DNA of 64,000 nt. Origin: AC-32 sp963736055 (GTDB lineage: Bacteria > Actinomycetota > Thermoleophilia > Gaiellales > Gaiellaceae). Location: NCBI GenBank assembly GCA_963736055.1, contig CAVTNM010000008.1:310001-374000 (forward strand), written 5' to 3'. How positions within the stretch are numbered: position 1 is the first letter of the stretch; each line of letters begins with the position of its first letter. Below are positions 39,528 through 48,662 of the stretch, piece by piece. The position numbers and the translations under genes were made by a program. Under the pieces are notes generated by a model that was given only the letters and a program-made list of their open reading frames with translations, ran no database searches and had not been told where the DNA came from.

Positions 39528-40622
39528 TCAGGATGCCTCCCCCTTCCTGCGGAGCGGGATCGGCGTCGCCGGGCGCGTGCGGAATGCCTCGCGCACCTTG
39601 TCCGCGGCGATCATCTCGTCCGGGTGGCCGTACAGCGTCCGCACAAGCTTGCCGCCGTCGCGGTGGCCCAGGTGCAGGGCAATGTGCTTGTCGGCCAACC
39701 CGAGCACGTTGAACGCGTACCAGCCGAAGTAGTGGCGGGTCGCCAGGTAGAGGTCGACGTTGCCGAGGCCCGCCCCGGCGCGCACCCGGTTCCAGTGGTG
39801 CGCTCGCGACGAGGGCCGGTAGTGATTGCCGCGCGTGGTCGTGAAGACGAACTCCGACTCGTGCGGCAGGGCGAGCAGCCGGTCGCGCGCGGGCTCGGTC
39901 AGCGCGATCGTGCGCGTGTGGTGCCACTTCGGGCCGGTGAACTCGCGCGTCTTCACGTTCCACTGCTCGTCGACGAGGATCGTCTCGGCCTGAAAGTCGA
40001 CCTTCGTCCAGCGCAGCGCGTCGAGCTCGCCGGGGCGCATCCCGGTGTGGCAGGCGACGTCGACGTAGGCCGCGAACGAGGGCGGGGTCAGCTCGTCGGC
40101 CCGCTCGACCAGGCGGGCGACGCCGGCGATCCCGGGCGGCGTCCGGTCACGCCTCGACTGGACCGGCAGCTTCAGGCCCGCCCACGGGTTGAAGCTGCCG
40201 AGCCTGCCCGCGGCCGCGCTCATCGCGTCGTTCCACATCGTCTTGAGGTTCTGGACGGTCGAGAGGTTCGCGCCGCCCCTGAGCCACTCGGCCACGGTCA
40301 GGTCGCTCACCGCGCGCAGGCCAAGGTCGCCGTACCGCTCGGCGAACTTCTGCGTCCGCTCGCGCCGGTGGATGTTCGTCGACTCGGCCGGCCGCTTCCA
40401 GAGCGGGTCAGTCGTCCACTCCTCCCACCACTCGCGAACGGTGATCCCTTCGCGGGCCTGCGTCTCGAGCAGTTGACGTACCTTGTCTTCCGCAGCCTTC
40501 GCCGCCTCTGAGCAGTCGTACGTCGGCGGGCCGCCGAGGATCTTGGCGGGGTTGAGGTGCTTGCGCGTACGCGAGTGGCGTACCCGTCCGCGGCATCTGC
40601 CTGAGGGGAGCTGAGAGGGCAT
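39528..40622 (-). CDS. Tyrosine recombinase/integrase
   Basis: A 364-residue phage-type integrase. An N-terminal Arg-rich arm-binding region and a SAM-like core-binding domain (about 60-150) precede the catalytic domain. Catalytic residues: Arg in CHTGMRPGELDAL, the H/R pair in LATRHYFGWYAF, His in ALHLGHRDGGK and Tyr in RTLYGHPDE. The start ATG at 40622 has GAAGGAG upstream. It lies between the structured tandem elements and tRNA-Tyr; no att repeat for tRNA-Tyr was found. It is intact in frame. Confidence 0.92.
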   Translation of the reverse strand: MPSQLPSGRCRGRVRHSRTRKHLNPAKILGGPPTYDCSEAAKAAEDKVRQLLETQAREGITVREWWEEWTTDPLWKRPAESTNIHRRERTQKFAERYGDLGLRAVSDLTVAEWLRGGANLSTVQNLKTMWNDAMSAAAGRLGSFNPWAGLKLPVQSRRDRTPPGIAGVARLVERADELTPPSFAAYVDVACHTGMRPGELDALRWTKVDFQAETILVDEQWNVKTREFTGPKWHHTRTIALTEPARDRLLALPHESEFVFTTTRGNHYRPSSRAHHWNRVRAGAGLGNVDLYLATRHYFGWYAFNVLGLADKHIALHLGHRDGGKLVRTLYGHPDEMIAADKVREAFRTRPATPIPLRRKGEAS

Positions 40623-40743
40623 CGCCACTCCTTCGGTTGGAGGGTCAGGTGCACGACGACTCTGGGACTGCCGTTGCTCGTCCAAAGGCGCGCGCGACGC
40701 TGGCGCCGGAACGCTAGGGCGCCCGAAGGTGTAAAACGGATAG

Positions 40744-41271
40744 ATGACTCGGGCACCCATCGTCGTTGCGACTGTCGCGCTCGCTCTCGCTGTGGTCGCC
40801 GCGGCGTCATCTCGCTCGGCTTTTCAATCCGGGCCGCGCAGCGTGCCGTGCAGCGAGATCATCGATCGCACGAACTGGCCCTACTTCGGTAGTCGCGACC
40901 CACGCCACCGCTACCGCCCCGTGCTGAGTGTCGTGTCGGCCCCACCGGCATACATCGCGCAGGTCGTTCATCTCCGCGACGGCGCTTGGCCGTACTGGGA
41001 GAAGGCCGGTCTTGTTGTTCGTGCCGGTCGTGGCCCGGTCACGGTGAGCGTGCCGCTGGCGTGGCGAAAGCGCGCAGCGATCACGTGGGGCGGCAATACG
41101 GGGATCGCGAACTCGCTTCGGATAACGCGCTGCGGCTCCGACCCGAGCCACGGAAACGCATACGCGGGCGGGTTCTACCTCCGCTCGCGCTCGGCCTGCC
41201 TGCCTTTGCTCTTCCGGGCGGGCAGCCGCAGCACGACGGTCCGCTTCGGCCTCGGCCGTCGTTGCCCCTAG
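40744..41271 (+). CDS. Small secreted protein of unknown function
   Basis: A 175-residue protein with a signal peptide (APIVVATVALALAVVAAASS) and about 120 residues of exported, Arg-rich beta-like sequence with six Cys. Motif CSEIIDRTNWPYFGSRDPRHRYRPVLSVVSAPPAY (in part) resembles actinobacterial secreted proteins of unknown role. Start ATG at 40744. It is divergent from the integrase with a 121-bp gap. Confidence 0.7.
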   Translation: MTRAPIVVATVALALAVVAAASSRSAFQSGPRSVPCSEIIDRTNWPYFGSRDPRHRYRPVLSVVSAPPAYIAQVVHLRDGAWPYWEKAGLVVRAGRGPVTVSVPLAWRKRAAITWGGNTGIANSLRITRCGSDPSHGNAYAGGFYLRSRSACLPLLFRAGSRSTTVRFGLGRRCP

Positions 41272-41348
41272 GACTGCTACAGCAGCTTCCCTCAAGAGAA
41301 ACGTAGACCGAGGCAGGGATGGACGACTGGCTCGACCTTGCCAAGAAG

Positions 41349-41390
41349 CTTGTGCCACGGACCATCTGTTGCACAGAACCGTGGCACAAG
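41349..41390. repeat. 12-bp inverted repeat (stem-loop)
   Basis: Perfect arms CTTGTGCCACGG and CCGTGGCACAAG with an 18-nt loop, 86 bp downstream of tRNA-Tyr in its direction of transcription and 78 bp after the secreted-protein stop. It may terminate one or both; there is no T tract. Confidence 0.6.
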
Positions 41391-41475
41391 GGCCCAACTT
41401 CAGCCCTCTAGGCAGCTGGACACCGCATCCCGAGCCGCTGCCCAAACCTCCTCTGCGCTACTACCTGTCCTTTGA

Positions 41476-41557
41476 TGGGGGCGGGAGGATTCGAACCTCC
41501 GTAGGCTGAGCCGACGGGTTTACAGCCCGTTCCCTTTGGCCACTCGGGCACACCCCC
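41476..41557 (-). tRNA. tRNA-Tyr (GTA)
   Basis: An 82-nt type II tRNA with acceptor GGGGGTG/CGCCCCC, anticodon stem ACGGG/CCCGT with loop CTGTAAA (GTA), a long variable arm and T arm GGAGG/CCTCC. CCA is not encoded. Confidence 0.95.
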
Positions 41558-41594
41558 GGGAGGCGGTCATTCTAGCCGGGCGCCGCAGCGAGGC

Positions 41595-42307
41595 TCAGAC
41601 GGCGGAGAGCGCCCGGAGCTCGGCGGGCGTCACCGTCCCGTGGCGGAAGATGTTGAAGGGCAGCACCGGTACCTCACGGATGCTCTTGCACGAGACGCGG
41701 GATCGGAAGATGCGAGTGACCACTTTCCGAGAAGCAGCCGACCGTCGGTCGCAGCGTCCTTCGCTGGAAGAACCGCGCCCAGTCGGCCACGCACTGGGTC
41801 GGCTTGAGGGCGACCGGGATTCAGGTTCTCGTAGGCCTGAGGCATGCCGCGGAACTTCGCGCCGGCCCAGACTGCCCAGTCGAGGCCCGGGTGGAAGGTC
41901 GGGCGACCGAACGACGAGAGGTACGTCGTGAACCTCGGCCGCAGGCCGCGATACGCGTCGACGAACTTCTGTGGGGCTCCGGTGGAGGATCGCTCGTACT
42001 CGATCTCCGCGTTGACGATCGCGAAGTCCGCCTCGGCGACCTTGATCGCCTTCGACATCGCCCTGGCCTCGGCGGCCGGCCTGGGCCGCGGCCGCCCGAC
42101 GTACCCGTGCACCCCGAGGCGCATGGCTCGCTCCCTCGTGGCGCCGCGCATCGCGCGCAGCCAGTCGGCGTCGAGCACCTCCGGGCCTTCGATCGCCTGG
42201 ACGGTGAGCCAGGTCAGCCCGTGGCGCTGCGCCCTGGCCGCCACCGCGTCGGGGTCGGGCATACGTGCGCTCTGGTACACCCACAGACCGTTCACGCGGT
42301 CCACCAT
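41595..42307 (-). pseudogene. TIM-barrel-like protein, frame broken at least twice
   Basis: From ATG at 42307 (MVDRVNGLWVYQS) a coherent protein runs about 165 residues (GLTWLTVQAIEGPEVLDADWL; FAIVNAEIEYE; YRGLRPRFTTYLSSFG; AWAGAKFRGMPQAYENLNP). One extra base near 41815 then shifts to VALKPTQCVADWARFFQRR, and a second shift between about 41690 and 41790 is needed to reach the ending VPVLPFNIFRHGTVTPAEL. The pattern resembles glycoside-hydrolase-like barrels, not firmly assigned. A leaderless promoter fits: TTGTCA, 18 bp, TAGGGT, 7 nt, ATG. It is either a decaying gene or indel errors. Confidence 0.5.
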
Positions 42308-42389
42308 GTTCTGCACCCTAGTCGGATTGACTCAGTTGTGACAAAGGAGTAAGAACGCTCAGACTGCGGCTCCGGAAAGGAGCAGTCAA

Positions 42390-43114
42390 ATGAGCGAGAC
42401 CGAGTCAGACGCCGCCGTCGAGGGCGACGAGATCGACGTCGAGGCCGTGCTCGAAGAGCCGGCCGAGCAGAAGGAAAACCAGCACGACCAGCCGCCCGAC
42501 TACGAACCGCCGCGGAGGCCGAGGAGCCGCCGCCTCCGCCGGAGGGTGGTGGCGGGCCCGCCGCCGGCCATTCGAGCCAGCCCATCGCCGCGACGTGCAG
42601 CCATCGATTCACAGCCGTCCACCACGACGGCAACCGGCCGGTCTCGTCGATCGACCTGATCGTGATCCACTCCACCGAGGGCCCGACAGCAGCCGGCGCA
42701 GCCTCCTGGTTCGCGAACCCCGACAGCAACGGCTCGGCCCACCTGGTCGTGGACGACGTCATCTGCTACCGGACGCTCGAGGACAAGGTGATCCCGTGGG
42801 GCGCGCCCGGCGCGAACACGCACGGCTTCCACATCGAGCACGCGGGCTTCTCGGCCTGGAACCGGCAGAAGTGGCTGAGCCACGAGCAGACGCTGCGCCG
42901 GGGCGCCTTCAAGGCCGCCTTCCACGCGGTCAAGTTCGGGATCCCGATCAAGCTCCTTTCGGAGAACGACCTTCGCCACGGTCGGAGCGGGTTCGTCACG
43001 CACAACACGGTGTCCGAGGTCTTCCACGGAGACCACACCGACCCCGGGCCCGGGTTCCCGCTCGACCACTTCATGCAGCTCGTGAAGAGCTTCGCGGACG
43101 ACATGCAGGACTGA
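42390..43114 (+). CDS. N-acetylmuramoyl-L-alanine amidase, apparent frame break near 42510
   Basis: The amidase_2/PGRP-like catalytic part begins IDLIVIHSTEGPTAAGAASWF and continues with SAHLVVDDVICYRTL, ANTHGFHIEHAGFSAW and a late zinc His in GDHTDPGPGFP. Upstream, from ATG at 42390 with AAAGGAGCAGTCAA, an acidic region (MSETESDAAVEGDEIDVEAV) runs to DYEPP; a two-base skip (or one missing base) near 42510 joins it to AEAEEPPPPPEGGGGPAAGHSS and the catalytic domain. The whole would be about 241 residues. It probably cleaves peptidoglycan stem peptides; a lysin from a former prophage is one possibility. Confidence 0.75.
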
Positions 43115-43198
43115 CGCGGCGCGGCAGTTCGGTCCGGCGCGGCTCCGCCGGCCACTCGCGGCCCACGAGCCGGGAAAGCGGCTAATCTGGGCGCGCCC

Positions 43199-43271
43199 GC
43201 CCTCTTAGCTCAGTTGGTAGAGCACCTCCATGGTAAGGAGGGGGTCGACGGTTCGAGTCCGTCAGAGGGCT
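43199..43271 (+). tRNA. tRNA-Thr (GGT)
   Basis: A 73-nt cloverleaf: acceptor GCCCTCT/AGAGGGC, D arm GCTC/GAGC, anticodon stem CCTCC/GGAGG with loop ATGGTAA (GGT), T arm GACGG/CCGTC, discriminator T. Its 3' half is duplicated exactly at 46396-46438. Confidence 0.95.
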
Positions 43272-43272
43272 T
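43230..43272 (+). repeat. Direct repeat (attL-like), 3' half of tRNA-Thr
   Basis: This 43-bp stretch, from the anticodon loop to just past the tRNA 3' end, is repeated without mismatch at 46396-46438. tRNA 3' halves are standard integration sites for tyrosine-recombinase elements. Confidence 0.85.
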
Positions 43273-43503
43273 CCGCGAAATCCCTGCAAGTGGCGTTTTC
43301 CTTTGCCTACTTTGCAAACGTCTGGCACGCGCGGGCACTTGCGGGCTCTAGCTGGCGTTCCCTTATCGCGCGAGTTCGCATGCCGCGCTTGGCTTGTGCA
43401 AGCCGATCCGAGCTGTGGTGACCCCCTCTTAGCGGACAGGGAGCTAGACGCACGTTGCTCTGTCGGGTTGGCGCGGCCGTACCGGCGCTGAGAGGATCGC
43501 GTC

Positions 43504-46255
43504 GTGGTTGTCGCGCTCGATCGTCGCCTTGTTGCGGTGATGTTCACGGACATGGCCGGGTACACCGCGTTGTTGCAGGCGGACGAAGCGTCTCGCACTC
43601 GACCGGCGAGAGCGGTACTGGGACGCGCTCGAACGTCATCACGAGGCGTTCGGGGGGACGATCGTGCAACGGCTCGGGGACGGAAGCATGAGCATGTTCC
43701 CGAGCTCGCTCGCCGCGGTCCAGGCATCGGTAGCTGTTCAGCAGGAGCTCGCGCCGCAGGACGTGCTGGTTCGTATCGGCGTGCACAGCGGTGAGGTGGT
43801 CGTCGAACCGGAGCGGTTGACGGGCGATGCCGTCAACGTCGCTGCGCGGATCGAGTCGTTCGCCGTCCCAGGCGGCGTCTTGCTGTCGGACTCGGCGTAC
43901 GAGCAGATCAAGAACCGAAGCGACGTTGTTGCCATGCCGTTGGGGCGGTTCAGGCTCAAGAACGTCGGGCGCGCCTTCGAACTGTTTGCCGTCTCGGCCG
44001 ACGGCTTGGTGGTACCGGACGCGAGAGCGCTCGAGGGCAAGGGCGAGCGCTTCGGGAGCCTGCCGAGCAGTCTTCCCAGTCCGGCAGTGCCGCTCGTCGG
44101 GCGTGCGGGCGAGCTCGCCGCGCTCACCGATCTCGTGCGAACGCAGCGGGTGGTCACGATCACCGGTCCCGGCGGGGTCGGAAAGACGCGCGTGCTGATC
44201 GAGCTCGGACGGCTCCTTGCAGCGGAGTTCCCGGACGCTCTCGCGTTCATCACGCTCGCAGACGTCTCCGAGCCTGCGGCGTTCCTCCCGACGGTCGCGA
44301 CCGCGCTCGACGTCAAGGAGGCGGAGGAACGAACGCTCCTCGACGGAATCGTCTCCCTGATCGGAGATCGGCCGACCCTGCTGCTTCTGGACAACGTCGA
44401 GCAGATCGTCGCCGTCGCACCCGAAGTGGCGACGCTCATTGAGCGATGCCCCATGCTGCGCATCGTCGTGACGAGCCGTGCGCCATTGCGGCTAGCGGCC
44501 GAACACGAATTCTCACTGGGGCCGCTCGCGCTCCCTTCCGGGTCTGAAGGAGTCTCGCCGGAGTCGGTCGCGACGTCCCCCGCCGTCGTGCTGTTCGTGC
44601 AGCGCGCGAGGTCGGCCCGGGGATCGTTCGACGTGACGGCCGACAACGCCGGAGCGATCGCAGCCATCTGCCGCAGGCTCGACGGACTGCCGCTCGCCCT
44701 CGAGCTCGCCGCTGCTCGTTCACGGCTGTTGTCACCCGACGCGCTCCTCGAGCGCCTCGACCACGCTCTCGACGTGCTCACGTCGGCGAACCGCGACAGC
44801 CCGGGGAGGCAGCAGACGCTGCGGGCGACGATCGACTGGAGCCATTCGCTGCTGACCGAGCCGGAGCAGCGGCTCTTCCGGCGCATGGCCCTCTTCGCAG
44901 GCGGCTGTGCGTTCGGAGATGTCGAGGCCGTCTGCGCCGACGCGGAGACGCCTTCACTCGACGCGCTCGAGTCGCTCGTCGACAAGGCGCTCGTGCAGGT
45001 CGAGGCACAGGACCGGCTCCAGATGCTGGAGACGATTCGCGAATACGCGAGAGAGCGACTCGAGGCTGCCGGGGAGTCCGACCAGATCGCGCTGCGACAC
45101 GCTCAGCGGTACGCGGACCTCGCTCGCGAGGTCCGAGACGGCATCGAGGGCACGGCCCAGCAAGCGTCGATCGCGCGAGGCGTCGCGGACGAGGCCAATC
45201 TCGAAGCCGCTCTCGGCAAGCTTCTCGACGCCGCGCGCGCAGGCGACGCCGACGCCCTCGAGGCCGGCCTCCAGCTTTGCGGCGACCTCTGGATGTACTG
45301 GCACATCCGAGGAAAGCACCTCACGGCGCGTGACTACGCCGCCCGCTTTCTCGAAGCCGATGCGACGAGCGCCCCCACACGGGGTCGCGTGGGCGCACTG
45401 ATCACGGCAGGGCTCGCGTCCTGGACCCTCGGGGCGTACGAACAGGCGGACGAGCAGTGGGCCGAGGCGTATCAGGGGGCAGCGGGGCTCGGCCCCGCGC
45501 GAGAGGTCAGCATCGCCGCGACCTGCCGCGCGGTCGGTCTGCTTGGATCCGACCTCGAGGAAGCGTCGAAGTGTGCGCGCGTGGGCGCCGAGGCGAGCCG
45601 CGCGCTCGGCTTCGCCTGGGGCGAGGGCCTCGCCTCGAGCTTCGACGGCGTCGTCGACGCTCTCCGGGGAGACACCAAGACCGCAGCGGAGAAATCAGAG
45701 CACGCACTTGCGATTCAGCGGAGGCTCGGCGACCACGAAGGAGCCGGCGTCTCCCTCAGTACGCTCGCCCAACTCGCGGCGGCCCGTGACGACCTGGCCG
45801 ACGCGCTCGATCTGTACGGTCAGGCGCTCGCCGCCTTCGAAGCTATCGGAGATCTCGCAGAAGAAGCGCGCATCCTGTCGGAAATGGCGTGGACGCATCT
45901 CGGACTCGAAGACGCCGCAGCCGCCCGCCGGTACTTCTTCGAGTCCGTTCGGGCATACACCGAGCTCGCGAGCATCCGTGGAGTCGGCCTCTCGTTGATC
46001 GGCCTTGCGGCTGCCGCCGCAGTCGACCACCGGCCCGAGGCAGCAGTACGCATCGCGGCAGCGGCCGAGATCTACGCCGGCGAAGAGGGCATCGTCAACG
46101 TCTACGGAGACAATCCGGTCGGGCGCGAGCTCATCAACCGCGCGCGCGCCTCGCTGGCAGCGGAGGATGTCATCCGCGCGACCGAGGCCGGGCGAAGGCT
46201 CACCATCGCCGAGACGCTCGAGCTGGCTCGGCCGGACGATCCGGCCCCGGCGTAG
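43504..46255 (+). CDS. Class III nucleotide cyclase-NB-ARC ATPase-TPR protein, apparent +1 break near 43597
   Basis: From GTG at 43504 the start LVAVMFTDMAGYTALLQADE is the first strand and metal site of a class III cyclase. One base must be skipped near 43597 to continue LDRRERYWDALERHHEAFGG and LGDGSMSMFPSS; then GEVVVEPERLTGDAVNVAARIE gives the remaining catalytic Asn and Arg. An ATPase follows with Walker A GPGGVGKTRVLIEL and Walker B LLLLDNVEQI, and then about 350 residues of TPR-like helices. There is no C-terminal DNA-binding domain. Such proteins are common signalling ATPases in actinobacteria. It is the only gene in the tRNA-Thr-bounded segment. If unedited, translation could also begin at 43664, losing the first metal site. 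Confidence 0.8.
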
Positions 46256-46395
46256 CCGAGGGAACTCTGAGGGAACACCAGCGCGGGCACCGGAGTCCAC
46301 GGGAGGTCACTCGTCTTCGGGCGATTCCTTCTCCTTGCGGGACTGCGGTGCCCCCGGCTTCCCGGCCTTGCCCGCCGTTCCCGCCTCGTCGCTCG

Positions 46396-46438
46396 ATGGT
46401 AAGGAGGGGGTCGACGGTTCGAGTCCGTCAGAGGGCTT
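46396..46438 (+). repeat. Direct repeat (attR-like), partial tRNA-Thr
   Basis: Exact copy of 43230-43272. There is no 5' half of a tRNA before it, so it is a fragment, as expected at the far end of an integrated element. Confidence 0.85.
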
Positions 46439-46489
46439 TGAGAAGTCGCTGCTAATCAGGCCCTTCTGTTAGGCCCGTTTGCGGCCGCT

Positions 46490-46800
46490 TCGGCCTTGAC
46501 GTCCAAGGTCGTCGGCGTCGGCAGCGTCGGCACCCGCGCCTGGATCGTGCTCATGGTCGGCCGCGACGAGGCGATCCCCTCTTCCTCCAGGCCAAGCAGG
46601 CGGAGGAATCAGTGCTCGAGCCGTTCCTCCGCAAGAGCGCCTTCTCCCACCACGGCCAGCGCGTCGTCGAGGGTCAGCAGCTGACCCAGGCGGCGAGCGA
46701 CATCGTGCTGGGCTGGGTGCGCACCACCGACGTCGAGGGCGTGGACCGGTCTCTGGCTTCGTGCTCGCAATCCGGCTCCGGCAGCAAGGGCATCTGGCCT
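46490..46800 (+). pseudogene. Remnant of a DUF2252 gene
   Basis: KVVGVGSVGTRAWIVLMVGRDEA followed, one base out of frame, by PLFLQAKQAEESVLEPFLRKSAF and HHGQRVVEGQQLTQAASDIVLGW matches the second half of the intact DUF2252 protein at 29666-31129. The 5' half is missing and the 3' end decays. It begins just outside the attR-like repeat, so the insertion or its excision may have cut the gene. Confidence 0.75.
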
Positions 46801-46820
46801 GATGGAGTAGCTTCTCGCCC

Positions 46821-47189
46821 GTGACCTACGAGCAGTGGATCACCGAGGTCGTCAAGGTGGTCGAGACGGTCGGCACCGGCATCATGGTCATCGGCGGGCT
46901 GGGCGCGTTTCTCGCGTTTCTGCGCGACGCAGCCACAGACGCGAGAAGAGCCGGGTCGTACGAACGGCTTCGCCGTAATCTCGGCCGATGCATCCTGCTC
47001 GGGCTCGAAGTGCTCATCGTCGCGGACATCGTCCGCACCGTCGTCGTGGATCAGACGTTCCAGAGCGTGACCGTGCTCGGAATCATCGTCCTGATCCGGA
47101 TCCTGCTCAGCTTCTCACTCGACGTGGAGATCGACGGCGTGTGGCCGTGGAATCGGTTGAGGGAGAGCAGGAACGACCAGGCCCCGTAG
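46821..47189 (+). CDS. DUF1622 family membrane protein
   Basis: A 122-residue protein with three helices (VGTGIMVIGGLGAFLAFL; LLGLEVLIVADIVRTVVV; SVTVLGIIVLIRILLSFSLDVEIDG). The E-x-LIVADI and RILLSFSLDVEIDG motifs are typical of DUF1622. Start GTG at 46821. Function unknown. Confidence 0.85.
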   Translation: MTYEQWITEVVKVVETVGTGIMVIGGLGAFLAFLRDAATDARRAGSYERLRRNLGRCILLGLEVLIVADIVRTVVVDQTFQSVTVLGIIVLIRILLSFSLDVEIDGVWPWNRLRESRNDQAP

Positions 47190-47407
47190 CCCCGACGGAC
47201 TTCAACGAGCATCGCGGGACGCAGACTGCCGAAGAGGGCGCCGGGGTAATCCCGCTACGCCCTGATTCCCTCCGACGGGCCAACCGGTGGCTTCTTCGAC
47301 CGGAACGGCGCCGAACCCCGGTGAGCTAACGGGCTCGAAGTCGGCCGCGGCCGGCCCGACATACGGCGCAAATCGAGACCGGATGGAGCGGCTCCGGCTG
47401 GCCTGTT

Positions 47408-47710
47408 CTATCCGGCTGATCGCCGTTTGGCCTGGACGGTGAATCCCAGCTTTCCGAGCACCTTGACGGCCCCCGTCTTCCCGCCCTCGAAATCACCGGA
47501 GCCAAGGCGATGGCCGGTGGCGAACTCGTAAGCGGTGCCCAAGATTGCTTTCGGTGGGTAGCGGCGGTCGTCCCAGATCAGCTCATAAGTGGTAGTAGGG
47601 GCGAAACCGTGCTCGGAGAAGAACCTCTCCGGGCCCAGTCGGTCGTACTCCTCTAGTGCACGCAACACATCAGCGCGGGTCACCTGACTCCACTCGGGCG
47701 AATGTGTCAT
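47408..47710 (-). CDS. Stand-alone ScoMcrA-like N-terminal head domain protein
   Basis: A 100-residue protein. EYDRLGPERFFSEHGFAPTTTYELIWDDRRYPPKAILGTAYEFATG and FEGGKTGAVKVLGKLGF (in parts) match the head domain found at the N-terminus of ScoMcrA-type modification-dependent restriction enzymes. No nuclease domain follows; the gene ends normally. Start ATG at 47710 with GGAGGACCCG upstream. It is 37 bp downstream of the DUF899 gene in the same direction. Confidence 0.7.
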   Translation of the reverse strand: MTHSPEWSQVTRADVLRALEEYDRLGPERFFSEHGFAPTTTYELIWDDRRYPPKAILGTAYEFATGHRLGSGDFEGGKTGAVKVLGKLGFTVQAKRRSAG

Positions 47711-47747
47711 CGGGTCCTCCAAAATTATCGGTTGTGTCGCCCATCGG

Positions 47748-48485
47748 TCAGTCGGGGTACTCGTCCTTTCGCCAGGCACGGGGCTCTTCGGGCTGCCCCT
47801 TCGGAGCCCGGTCGAGCAGGAAGTTGAAGTACGGCGCGACGAACGGATCGGGCGCCGACACCGTGTAGGTGTGGTAGACGGTGCCGTTCTCGCGCGCGAA
47901 CGCGATCCAGCTCGGGTTTTCGCGCAGACCGTCCTCGAGCTCGGCCCCGACCTGGTCCGACCATTCCTCGAGCCACTCCGGAGGGCTGTCGATCATCTCC
48001 TTCACCTCGGGGATCTGCTGCGCCTGCTCCTTCGTCATCGCCAGGCCGAAGTCGAAGGCGAACTGGGTGTTGTAGGTGGAGACGTACGGGAACTGCCAGC
48101 CCATCCGCTTCTTGTAGGCAGCGAGGCGCTCGATGGGCGCGCGCGAGAAGCAGATCAAGGTCACGTCGCGGTGGTTGAGGTGGACGAGCCCACCGTCGAG
48201 CCCGTCCGCGAGACTCGTGCACCCGGGGCAGGCACCGTTGTCGTAGTCGGGCCCGAACATGACGTTGTAGGCGAGGAGCTGTGAGCGGCCGTCGAACAGC
48301 TCCCCGAGGGTCTTCTTGCCGTCTTCCGTGTCGAACTCGTACTCCTTCTCGACGGGCACCCAGGGGAGCTCGAGCCGCTTCTTCTTGATCTCCTCGGCTC
48401 GTTGCGCCTGGTCGGCCTCGAGCTTCGCGAGCTCGCCCCTGGCCGCCTGCCAGTCCTCCAGGGTTCCGATCTTGTGCTCAGGCAT
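47748..48485 (-). CDS. DUF899 thioredoxin-like family protein
   Basis: A 245-residue protein of the DUF899 family with a thioredoxin-like fold. DYDNGACPGCTSLADGL holds the CxxC pair; LGELFDGRSQLLAYNVMFGP and MGWQFPYVSTYNTQFAFDFG are family segments. Start ATG at 48485 with GAGGAGGATGCG upstream. It may be redox-active, but the substrate is unknown. It is divergent from the MerR gene. Confidence 0.88.
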   Translation of the reverse strand: MPEHKIGTLEDWQAARGELAKLEADQAQRAEEIKKKRLELPWVPVEKEYEFDTEDGKKTLGELFDGRSQLLAYNVMFGPDYDNGACPGCTSLADGLDGGLVHLNHRDVTLICFSRAPIERLAAYKKRMGWQFPYVSTYNTQFAFDFGLAMTKEQAQQIPEVKEMIDSPPEWLEEWSDQVGAELEDGLRENPSWIAFARENGTVYHTYTVSAPDPFVAPYFNFLLDRAPKGQPEEPRAWRKDEYPD

Positions 48486-48624
48486 CGCATCCTCCTCTTT
48501 GGCCACGGTCCTTCCCGCCAGGAGCGAGCCCACACTTGGCGGACGCCGCTCCGTTCAGGAGTAGGACGCTGGTCTCGCGAAGAACTCATCGGCCCGTCGC
48601 CCAGGTGCGGGACGAGAGTGCCAT

Positions 48625-48656
48625 TTGATTTCCGTACTTGGGTACGGGTCTATAGT
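48625..48656 (+). promoter_or_regulatory. MerR-type promoter with operator in a 20-bp spacer
   Basis: -35 TTGATT (48625-48630), a 20-bp spacer, -10 TATAGT (48651-48656). The spacer contains the dyad CCGTAC-TTGG-GTACGG (48632-48647). Overlong spacers with a central dyad are the hallmark of MerR-controlled promoters. The start codon is 7 nt after the -10, so the mRNA should be leaderless and the gene autoregulated. Confidence 0.75.
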
Positions 48657-48662
48657 CGCCGT

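Noticed and set aside
43273..43503. A gene in the 231-bp gap after tRNA-Thr
   Set aside because: Short frames there have no start signal, no family resemblance and poor codon pattern.
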